A DNA stretch of 6,608 bases, from contig JAGALN010000157.1 in assembly GCA_017625185.1 (NCBI GenBank), positions 1 to 6,608 of the forward strand. The letters are read 5' to 3'. The translations under genes and the position numbers were made by a program. The notes beneath the pieces are model-generated. The model ran no database searches, had not been told where the DNA came from, and worked only from the letters and a program-made list of their open reading frames with translations. The stretch is from Clostridia bacterium (GTDB taxonomy: Bacteria > Bacillota > Clostridia > Monoglobales > Monoglobaceae). Positions 1-4,739 of this stretch are shown here, in pieces (position 1 is the first letter of the stretch; each line of letters begins with the position of its first letter).

Positions 1-45
1 AACGATTTCGAGTCGTTCTCGTTATGACCGCTTCGATACTTCTCC
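1..45 (-). tRNA. Partial tRNA-Ser (anticodon CGA), 5' portion
   Basis: Read on the minus strand, this begins GGAGAAG, then TA, then a tRNA-Ser D-arm that differs by one base from that of the tRNA-Ser at 677-768. The anticodon arm is complete: stem AACGA, loop CTCGAAA, stem TCGTT. That gives anticodon CGA, reading UCG. The variable arm, T-arm and 3' acceptor strand lie beyond the left edge, so I cannot confirm the gene is whole. Everything visible is canonical, unlike the two copies to its right. No convincing promoter is seen just upstream on the minus strand; a TAAAAT at 69-74 lacks a -35 partner. Confidence 0.75.
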
Positions 46-104
46 GGATGTATTTCAACAGCTCACAAATTTTAAAGATTTACACAAAAATCACGGGTTG
101 CAGA

Positions 105-128
105 TTTTTGGAAACTTTTTTTGGAAAC
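105..128. repeat. Two direct repeats TTTTTGGAAAC
   Basis: TTTTTGGAAAC occurs at 105-115 and again at 118-128, a 13-bp period. It lies in the AT-rich spacer between the first and second tRNA-Ser fragments. Its role is unknown. It could be a protein-binding direct repeat (recombinase arm-type sites are one possibility) or chance in A/T-rich DNA. Confidence 0.4.
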
Positions 129-157
129 TGCTAAAAACTTTGATATTTAATTTTATT

Positions 158-199
158 AAAAACCCAGTGTTTATGCGGTTTTGAAGTGGTCCACACTTC
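158..199 (-). terminator. Weak terminator-like hairpins after the second tRNA-Ser half
   Basis: On the minus strand a 6-bp hairpin (183-188 with 194-199, GAAGTG/CACTTC, 5-nt loop) is followed by a second stem (159-164 with 177-182, AAAACC/GGTTTT, 12-nt loop) that runs into TTTTT. Together they could end a transcript coming from the second tRNA-like fragment. The stems are short and A/T-rich, so this is tentative. Confidence 0.3.
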
Positions 200-213
200 C
201 ACTAACTTCACAA

Positions 214-264
214 GATTTCGAGTGATTTCGAATCCGGACCCTTCAACCACTTGGGTACATCTCC
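214..264 (-). pseudogene. Truncated tRNA-Ser(CGA)-like 5' half, copy 2
   Basis: On the minus strand, starting at 264, this reads GGAGATG, TA, then a regular serine D-arm (CCC...GGG around AAGTGGTTGAA). Next comes half an anticodon stem, CCGGA, and the loop TTCGAAA (anticodon CGA). The expected 3' stem TCCGG is absent; instead a second TCGAAATC block follows, then unrelated sequence. No variable arm, T-arm or 3' acceptor strand that would fold with it is found. It is a tRNA half broken at the anticodon loop. The D-arm differs from those of the copies at 1-45 and 446-487, so it is not a simple recent duplication. A recombination junction is the favoured reading. Confidence 0.6.
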
Positions 265-307
265 AGGTATGTTTGAACTCCGATTTGACAGAGCAAAAAA
301 CAAGCAA

Positions 308-336
308 ATTATAAAATTTTGTTAGAAAAATGTTAG
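308..336 (-). promoter_or_regulatory. Possible promoter upstream of tRNA-Ser half copy 2
   Basis: On the minus strand a perfect TATAAT (308-313) lies 17 bp from CTAACA (331-336), which matches 4 of 6 bases of TTGACA. Transcription would start near 301, about 37 nt before the copy-2 tRNA-like start at 264. The region is very A/T-rich, so a chance TATAAT is a real alternative. Confidence 0.35.
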
Positions 337-360
337 AAATGGCTAGAAAAACCGCTAGAT
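322..360. repeat. Phased TAGA-type direct repeats
   Basis: TAGA recurs at 323, 334, 344 and 356, intervals of 11, 10 and 12 bp, three times as TAGAAA. The roughly one-helical-turn spacing would place the motif on one face of the DNA. It overlaps the candidate -35 of the copy-2 promoter. A regulator or recombinase arm-site array is possible; low complexity could also explain it. Confidence 0.35.
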
Positions 361-368
361 AAGGGTGT

Positions 369-410
369 AAAAACAAGGTTTGAACCTCGCTTAAACCCGC
401 ATGGTTAAGC
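369..410 (-). terminator. Terminator hairpin with an overlapping alternative hairpin
   Basis: On the minus strand AAGCGAGGT pairs with ACCTTGTTT (384-392 with 371-379, one G-U) around a TCAA loop, ending in TTTTT. That is a plausible intrinsic terminator for the transcript started at about 536. A second hairpin (389-394, 396-397 with 403-404, 405-410, one bulged base) uses the same AAGC bases, so the two cannot form together. This resembles an attenuator, but no gene lies just downstream on this strand. Confidence 0.4.
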
Positions 411-445
411 CATTTATAGGGGTACAGTTACAGTGTAACCGAGGG

Positions 446-487
446 GATTTCGAGTGCGCCCCGTTATGACCGCTTCGATACATATAA
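446..487 (-). pseudogene. Truncated tRNA-Ser(CGA)-like 5' half, copy 3
   Basis: On the minus strand this has TATCGAAGCGGTCATAACG, the same D-arm as the tRNA at 1-45, then GCGCA and the loop CTCGAAA (anticodon CGA). The 3' stem that should read TGCGC is replaced by TCCCC, so identity ends at the anticodon loop. The acceptor strand is degraded (TTATATG where GGAGATG is expected). Immediately downstream is a 7-bp hairpin (425-431 with 435-441, loop of 3) that resembles a serine long variable arm in position, but no valid T-arm or acceptor follows. It is unlikely to work as a tRNA. It lies under a strong promoter at 543-571. Confidence 0.6.
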
Positions 488-505
488 GCGATATGTTCTT
501 TGAAA

Positions 506-539
506 AAACCATGAAGGGTTGTGGCTTATCTCACGGTTT
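506..539 (-). other. Inverted repeat at the start of the minus-strand transcript
   Basis: AAACCATGA (506-514) and TCACGGTTT (531-539) form a 9-bp inverted repeat with one G-U when read as RNA. It sits just downstream of the promoter at 543-571, and on the minus strand it runs into TTTTTT (508-503). It could be an early terminator or attenuator hairpin, or an operator near +1. The 5' arm begins close to the predicted start site, so only about 7 bp may be in the RNA. Confidence 0.4.
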
Positions 540-542
540 CTT

Positions 543-571
543 ATTGTATCACAGGCGGGTTTGTTTGTCAA
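543..571 (-). promoter_or_regulatory. Strong housekeeping promoter reading toward tRNA-Ser half copy 3
   Basis: On the minus strand a perfect TTGACA (566-571) is separated by exactly 17 bp from TACAAT (543-548, 5 of 6 bases of TATAAT). Start of transcription is expected near 536. The first recognisable element downstream is the broken tRNA-Ser half at 446-487. No protein gene follows on this strand within the window. Confidence 0.7.
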
Positions 572-627
572 TTGGAAATCTTATTTTATAATTTGAAAAA
601 TAAATTAAAAATTTTTTCAAGAAACAC

Positions 628-655
628 TTGCTTTTTTAAAAAAACGTGATATAAT
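628..655 (+). promoter_or_regulatory. Promoter of tRNA-Ser(GGA)
   Basis: TTGCTT (628-633) and a perfect TATAAT (650-655) are separated by 16 bp. Transcription would start near 661-663, leaving a 5' leader of about 15 nt before the mature tRNA end at 677. No other promoter lies closer. Confidence 0.65.
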
Positions 656-676
656 AGTACAGTGGATTTGAGATAT

Positions 677-768
677 GGAGATGTATCGAAGTGGTCATAA
701 CGAGCACGATTGGAAATCGTGTTGTCCTGATGAGGGGCACGTGGGTTCAAATCCCACCATCTCCGCCA
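677..768 (+). tRNA. trnS: tRNA-Ser (anticodon GGA)
   Basis: This is a complete type II tRNA. The acceptor GGAGATG (677-683) pairs with CATCTCC (758-764), the discriminator is G765 and CCA is encoded at 766-768. The anticodon stem is CACGA/TCGTG with loop TTGGAAA, so the anticodon is GGA (712-714), reading UCC and UCU. A long variable arm folds as TGTCC with GGGCA, the class mark of serine tRNAs. The T-arm is GTGGG, loop TTCAAAT, CCCAC. It has its own promoter at 628-655 and a hairpin terminator that begins at its last base. It is convergent with the ABC exporter operon. Confidence 0.97.
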
Positions 769-807
769 AACAAAACAACCCTGCATTTGCAGGGTTGTTT
801 TGTTTTT
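768..807. terminator. Bidirectional intrinsic terminator, 17-bp stem
   Basis: Bases 768-784 are perfectly complementary to 789-805, with a 4-base loop (ATTT). The GC-rich top (CCCTGC/GCAGGG) sits on an A/T-rich base, so each strand ends in a U-rich run (TTTTGTTTTT on plus, TTTTGTTT on minus). It starts at the last base of the tRNA and ends where the ABC gene stop codon (806-808) begins. It can therefore serve both convergent units. Confidence 0.85.
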
Positions 808-2713
808 ATGATAATTCAAACATACCGGTATAGAGTTGGAAGTATTTTCCCTTCTGGGCAAGGAGCTCATCGTGGCTGCCACGCTCAATGACCTCGCCAT
901 GTTCCAGAACCAGAATCACATTGGAGTTTCGCACGGTGGAGAGCCGATGAGCAATAACAAAGACGGTTCTGCCCTTCATCAGTTGGTCCATTCCCTTTTC
1001 GATTAAGGCTTCGGTCCGGGTGTCAATGGAGGAGGTTGCCTCGTCCAGAATCAGCACCGGCGGGTCTGCCACCGCCGCCCGGGCGATGGCGAGAAGTTGC
1101 CGTTGACCCTGGCTTAAGTTTCCGCCGTCTACTGTCAGCATGGTGTTATAGCCCTTGGGCAGATGGGAGATAAACCAATGGGCATTGGCCAGCTTTGCCG
1201 CTGCAACGACCTCTTCATCGGTAGCGGTCAGATTGCCGTAGCGGATGTTTTCCATAATGGTCCCGACAAAAAGATGGGTGTCCTGAAGAACCATGGAAAG
1301 GGAACGCCGGAGGTCGGCCTTCTTGATTTTATTGATGTTAATCCCGTCGTACCGGATTTTCCCATCGGGCACGTCATAGAATCGGTTAATCAAGTTGGTA
1401 ATGGTGGTTTTTCCGGCACCGGTGGAGCCTACAAAGGCAATCTTCTGTCCGGGATGAGCATAGAGAGAAACATTTTTCAGCACGGTTTTTTCCGGTTCGT
1501 AGCCAAAATCCACATTCTCAAAGGCAACCTCTCCTTTAAGGGGGATATAGGATAGGCTTCCGTCGTGATGGGGATGCTTCCAAGCCCATTTCCCGGTTCG
1601 CTCCGGGGTCTCGGTCAGGGTTCCGTCTGGATTGGTTTTGGCATTGACCAGGGTTACGTAGCCGTCATCCACCTCAGGTGCTTCGTCCATCAGGGTGAAA
1701 ATCCGTTCCGCACCAGCAAGAGCGTTTAAGAGAACATTAAACTGCATAGATATCTGGCTGATGGGGCCTGCAAAGGAGCGGGCATATTGTAAAAAGGAAA
1801 TCAGTGTCCCAAGACCGATGGCGAAGATGCCAAGTTCCCGTTGCCCACTTAAGATGGCAAGAGCGGCACCCGAAATGACAATTATGGCGTAATGGATGTG
1901 GTTCAGGTTGCCTAAAATGGGGTTTAGAATGCTGGCAGAAGTGTTGGCACGGGTGGCAGCATCGCAGAGTTCGTCATTAATTTTGTCGAAGTTCTTCTTA
2001 CTGGATTCCTCGTGGCAGAAGACCTTGACCACCTTCAATCCTTCAATCAGCTCCTCCACATAGCCATTGACGGTTCCCAAAGCCTTTTGCTGAGCACGGT
2101 AGTAATTGGCACTTTTTTTGGTGATCGCCTTGGTTACCCAAAACTGGTCCGTATAAAGGAGAAAAACCAGAAGGGTCAAGGGTGGACTTAAAACCAGCAT
2201 CATGGCAACAGTGCCGACGATGGATACCACTGAGGAAATCAGCTGGGGAATGGTCTGGCTTAACATATTCCGCATGGTGTCGATGTCGTTGGTGTACCGG
2301 CTCATAATCTCGCCGTGGGTTCGGGTGTCGAAGTAGCGGATGGGAAGGGTCTGCATGTGGGAGAACATGTCCTTTCGCATCCGGCAGAGGGTGTCTGCTG
2401 CCACGGTTACCATAATTCGATTGTAGGCGTAGGTTCCGGCAACGCCAATCAAATAGACGGTAGCAAGAACCAGAAGAATCCGGAGCAGTTGTGAGAAGTC
2501 GGGATTCTGTGAACCGATCAAGGGGACAATGATATCGTCTACAATAGGCTTGAGGAAGTAGTTCCCGGCAACACCGGCACCGGCACTTAAGATAACCAGA
2601 AAGGCAACCAGGAAGATCTTCCATCGATGGACCGAGAGGTATCGGAAAATCCGCAGGAAGGTCTTTTTGGCATCAACAGGTTTTTGGTGAGCAGTTCGTG
2701 GCCTGGGAGGCAT
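806..2713 (-). CDS. ABC exporter half-transporter, catalytically intact subunit (BmrD/EfrB type)
   Basis: This 635-residue protein has an N-terminal six-helix exporter domain (about 30-330) and a C-terminal ATPase domain (about 395-630). Visible motifs are Walker A G429-S-T-G-A-G-K-T436, Q-loop Q477, signature LSQGQ 533-537, Walker B VLILDE with D557 and catalytic E558, and switch H589. It is the ATP-hydrolysing member of a predicted inner-membrane heterodimer that exports drugs or other hydrophobic compounds; the substrate cannot be told from sequence. Gln replaces the first Gly of the LSGGQ signature, which fits pairing with a degenerate partner. A segment of about 40 residues (350-392, rich in Trp, His and Pro) extends the linker between the two domains. 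Its ATG directly follows the TAA of the upstream gene, with AGGGGGTG as ribosome site inside that gene's end, so translation is probably coupled. Confidence 0.93.
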   Translation of the reverse strand: MPPRPRTAHQKPVDAKKTFLRIFRYLSVHRWKIFLVAFLVILSAGAGVAGNYFLKPIVDDIIVPLIGSQNPDFSQLLRILLVLATVYLIGVAGTYAYNRIMVTVAADTLCRMRKDMFSHMQTLPIRYFDTRTHGEIMSRYTNDIDTMRNMLSQTIPQLISSVVSIVGTVAMMLVLSPPLTLLVFLLYTDQFWVTKAITKKSANYYRAQQKALGTVNGYVEELIEGLKVVKVFCHEESSKKNFDKINDELCDAATRANTSASILNPILGNLNHIHYAIIVISGAALAILSGQRELGIFAIGLGTLISFLQYARSFAGPISQISMQFNVLLNALAGAERIFTLMDEAPEVDDGYVTLVNAKTNPDGTLTETPERTGKWAWKHPHHDGSLSYIPLKGEVAFENVDFGYEPEKTVLKNVSLYAHPGQKIAFVGSTGAGKTTITNLINRFYDVPDGKIRYDGININKIKKADLRRSLSMVLQDTHLFVGTIMENIRYGNLTATDEEVVAAAKLANAHWFISHLPKGYNTMLTVDGGNLSQGQRQLLAIARAAVADPPVLILDEATSSIDTRTEALIEKGMDQLMKGRTVFVIAHRLSTVRNSNVILVLEHGEVIERGSHDELLAQKGKYFQLYTGMFELS

Positions 2714-4438
2714 TTACGCCACCCCCTTTTTCTGGGATTCATAAACTTCCCGGTAGATTTCACAGGTTTCCAAAAGCTGGTCGTGAGTACCTACCGCATT
2801 GATTTGCCCTTGTTCTAAAACTACAATCTTATCGGCGTCCATGATAGAAGAGATTCGCTGGGCAATGATCAGGGTTGTGGTGTTTGATAGCTCTCTTTGG
2901 AAGGCCTCCCGGATTTTGCTGTCGGTTGCGGTATCCACCGCACTGGTGCTGTCATCTAAAATGACAATTTTCGGCTTTTTCAAAAGGGCACGGGCGATAC
3001 AGAGACGCTGCTTCTGCCCGCCGGAAACATTGACACCGCCCTGACCCAGCACTGTCTGGTAGCCGTTGGGGAAGTCGGTAATAAAGTCATGTGCCTGTGC
3101 TGCCTTGCAGGCGGCAATAATTTCTTCCTCGGTAGCCTCCTGGTTACCCCAGCGGAGGTTTTCCAGAATGGTTCCGGTAAAGAGGACATTTTTTTGCAGA
3201 ACCATAGCAACCTGCTCTCGCAGGGTGCTATGCCGATATTCTCTGACATCCTTTCCGCCGACCAGAACCTGACCGTTGGTTACCTCATAAAGACGGGGAA
3301 TTAGCTGTACTAAGCTTGACTTGGCACTGCCGGTACCGCCGATAATCCCTACGGTTTCACCGCTTTGGATGTCTAGGTTAATGTGGGAAAGAACACAATT
3401 ATCCATATTTCCGGCGTAGCTAAAGGATACATCCCGGAACTGAATGGAGCCGTCTTGTACGGAGGAATCTTCCTCAACGGAATCGGGAATATCGGGAATT
3501 TCCTCCAGGACTTCGTTGATTCGGTTGACAGACGCACGGGAAATCACAAGAAAGTTAAACCCAGCGGCAACCATGCTTAAGGATACTAGAATTTGATTGA
3601 CGTAAATTAAGAAGCTGGTCAAATCTCCGGGGAGCATATTCCCGAAAACAATCATCTTTCCGCCAAACCAAAGAATCAGGATGATGCAGAGATAAATCAT
3701 CAGCTGCATAAAGGGACCGTTTAAAATCATCAGCCGTTCGGCATGGATTTGCGCATTTCGTACCTCGTCAGCAGTGTTGTCAAAGTGCTCATTTTCCCAG
3801 TCGTCCCGGGCAAAGGCCTTGACAACCCGAATGCCAATGAGATTTTCCTGAATTCTGGCATTGAGCTTGTCAAAGGTTTTTAGCATTTTCTTAAACCGGG
3901 GTCGGGCATTCTTGAGGACATAGAAGAGAAAAACCGACAGGACCGGAATGATACACAAAAAGACACCGGAGAGGGTATGGTTGATAGAAAAAGCCATGAT
4001 AGTAGCAAAAATCAGCATAAAGGGTGCCCGGAGCATTACCCGCATTGTGGTCATAAATGCCATCTGTACATGGGAAACATCGTTGGTCATCCGGGTAATC
4101 AGGGATGAGGTGCCCAGACGGTCAATGTTGGAAAAGGAGAAGTCCTGTGCCCGATGGAAAAGAGCTTTGCGAAGCTCTTTGGCAAAGCCCATGCTGGCAA
4201 CAGAGGAAGTCTGGGCGGCAAGAACGCCAAAAACCAGGGAGAAAATTGCCATTAGAACAAGCCTCCCGCCGGAGAGAAGGGTGTAGGACATATCCTGTTT
4301 TTCAATTCCTTGGTTTAAAATATCGGCGATGACCTTGGGCATCATGGTTTCCATCAGGACTTCGCCAATGGCAAAGAGAATTGTCAGCAAGGAAATCCAG
4401 CGGTGTTTTTGGGGAAGAAGGGAAAGTAGTTTTCGCAT
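2714..4438 (-). CDS. ABC exporter half-transporter, degenerate-site subunit (BmrC/EfrA type)
   Basis: This 574-residue protein has a six-helix membrane domain (about 10-300) and an ATPase domain (about 330-570). Walker A is G367-G-T-G-S-A-K-S374, with Ala where Gly is usual. Q-loop is Q415, the signature is VSGGQ 471-475, Walker B is IVILD with D495, and D496 stands where the catalytic Glu should be. The switch His is Gln (Q527). These are marks of the non-hydrolysing site of heterodimeric exporters such as BmrCD and TM287/288, so it should pair with the product of the adjoining downstream gene. I chose the ATG at 4438 because GGAAAGGATC (4446-4455) lies at good distance and the protein then begins MRKLLSLLPQ, as exporters of this type do. 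An in-frame ATG at 4495 would add 19 residues and has a closer AAGGA. First gene of a two-gene operon. Confidence 0.92.
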   Translation of the reverse strand: MRKLLSLLPQKHRWISLLTILFAIGEVLMETMMPKVIADILNQGIEKQDMSYTLLSGGRLVLMAIFSLVFGVLAAQTSSVASMGFAKELRKALFHRAQDFSFSNIDRLGTSSLITRMTNDVSHVQMAFMTTMRVMLRAPFMLIFATIMAFSINHTLSGVFLCIIPVLSVFLFYVLKNARPRFKKMLKTFDKLNARIQENLIGIRVVKAFARDDWENEHFDNTADEVRNAQIHAERLMILNGPFMQLMIYLCIILILWFGGKMIVFGNMLPGDLTSFLIYVNQILVSLSMVAAGFNFLVISRASVNRINEVLEEIPDIPDSVEEDSSVQDGSIQFRDVSFSYAGNMDNCVLSHINLDIQSGETVGIIGGTGSAKSSLVQLIPRLYEVTNGQVLVGGKDVREYRHSTLREQVAMVLQKNVLFTGTILENLRWGNQEATEEEIIAACKAAQAHDFITDFPNGYQTVLGQGGVNVSGGQKQRLCIARALLKKPKIVILDDSTSAVDTATDSKIREAFQRELSNTTTLIIAQRISSIMDADKIVVLEQGQINAVGTHDQLLETCEIYREVYESQKKGVA

Positions 4439-4511
4439 AAGCACAGATCCTTTCCGATGGTAAATGTGGGGGCGCTTTGAAAAAGGATGAAGCATGACAT
4501 CCTTGATTCGC

Positions 4512-4542
4512 TATAAAACAAGATGCATTCAAAGGAAGCATC
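4512..4542 (-). promoter_or_regulatory. Hairpin in the leader of the ABC operon, possible attenuator
   Basis: On the minus strand GATGC-TTC pairs with GAA-T-GCATC (4535-4542 with 4522-4530, one bulged base) around a CTTT loop, followed by TTGTTTTAT. It lies about 75 nt upstream of the chosen ATG and inside the predicted mRNA leader. It could be a weak terminator used for attenuation. The U-run is interrupted and the stem modest. Confidence 0.35.
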
Positions 4543-4564
4543 CCCCGTCTTCTTAATTTATTTT

Positions 4565-4593
4565 GCATGGTTTTTGATTATGATAAACCATGC
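4565..4593. promoter_or_regulatory. Inverted-repeat operator over the ABC promoter
   Basis: GCATGGTTT (4565-4573) and AAACCATGC (4585-4593) are perfect 9-bp inverted arms, about two helical turns apart centre to centre. On the minus strand one arm lies in the promoter spacer against the -10 and the other spans the predicted start site near 4573. That is the usual place for a dimeric repressor. Since the ABC transcript starts within one arm, the repeat would act there as DNA, not as RNA hairpin. On the plus strand the repeat is followed by TTTTTTT (4594-4600), so it also fits an intrinsic terminator, though no plus-strand gene lies upstream of it for several kilobases. Confidence 0.55.
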
Positions 4594-4608
4594 TTTTTTT
4601 CATGTCAA
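4580..4608 (-). promoter_or_regulatory. Promoter of the ABC exporter operon
   Basis: On the minus strand a perfect TTGACA (4603-4608) is 17 bp from TATCAT (4580-4585, 5 of 6 bases of TATAAT). Transcription would start near 4573, giving a leader of about 135 nt before the ATG at 4438. It overlaps the inverted repeat at 4565-4593. Confidence 0.7.
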
Positions 4609-4686
4609 GGCAATCTCTTTAAAATATACAAAAATTTAACAAAACAGGAAAAATCACCTTGGCACGGCATGACACCTTCGAATCCA

Positions 4687-4692
4687 TATAAT
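4687..4692 (+). promoter_or_regulatory. -10 element of the phage-like operon
   Basis: A perfect TATAAT lies about 48 bp before the start codon at 4740. No good -35 is found at 16-18 bp; TTGGCA (4659-4664) is 22 bp away and TGACA (4670-4674) is too close. Either the promoter depends on an activator or transcription is weak. Start is expected near 4699, just before the repetitive leader. Confidence 0.45.
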
Positions 4693-4700
4693 GGAATTAC

Positions 4701-4736
4701 AAGAACAAAAACAAGAACAAAAACAAGGAGGAAAAC
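4701..4736 (+). promoter_or_regulatory. Three 12-nt leader repeats; the third carries the ribosome binding site
   Basis: AAGAACAAAAAC at 4701-4712 is repeated exactly at 4713-4724 and imperfectly as AAGGAGGAAAAC at 4725-4736. The third unit holds the full Shine-Dalgarno AAGGAGG (4725-4731), 8 nt before the ATG at 4740. With no U and almost no pairing potential, the leader should stay unfolded and favour strong translation. Confidence 0.7.
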
Positions 4737-4739
4737 AGT

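Noticed and set aside
131..376. Minus-strand open frame of 81 codons through the tRNA-half region
   Set aside because: It translates the copy-2 tRNA fragment and its spacers, has no convincing ribosome site, and is of low-complexity composition.
264..490. Group I intron splitting a tRNA-Ser at the anticodon loop
   Set aside because: The break position would fit, but no 3' tRNA half pairing with the acceptor or anticodon stem is found downstream, and no group I core was recognised.
369..536. T-box leader
   Set aside because: No T-box sequence (UGGGUGGUACCGCG-type) and no downstream amino-acid gene on the minus strand; the tRNA resemblance is to the tRNA itself and not to a tRNA sensor.
586..900. 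Minus-strand open frame of 104 codons covering the tRNA-Ser gene
   Set aside because: It runs antisense through the tRNA, its terminator and the end of the ABC gene; its length comes from the tRNA sequence and it has no ribosome site.
4302..4568. Minus-strand 88-codon frame beginning next to the predicted ABC transcript start
   Set aside because: It overlaps the ABC gene out of frame and has no Shine-Dalgarno. It could be a leaderless upstream ORF but nothing supports that.
4659..4674. Sigma-54-like TTGGCACGG upstream of the phage-like operon
   Set aside because: The -24 half is good but the GC expected 12 bp after the GG is not there (CA instead), and a TATAAT lies nearer the gene.
4676..4685. 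TTCGAATCC resembling a tRNA T-arm or att core
   Set aside because: Only nine bases match common T-arm sequence and no tRNA half surrounds it.
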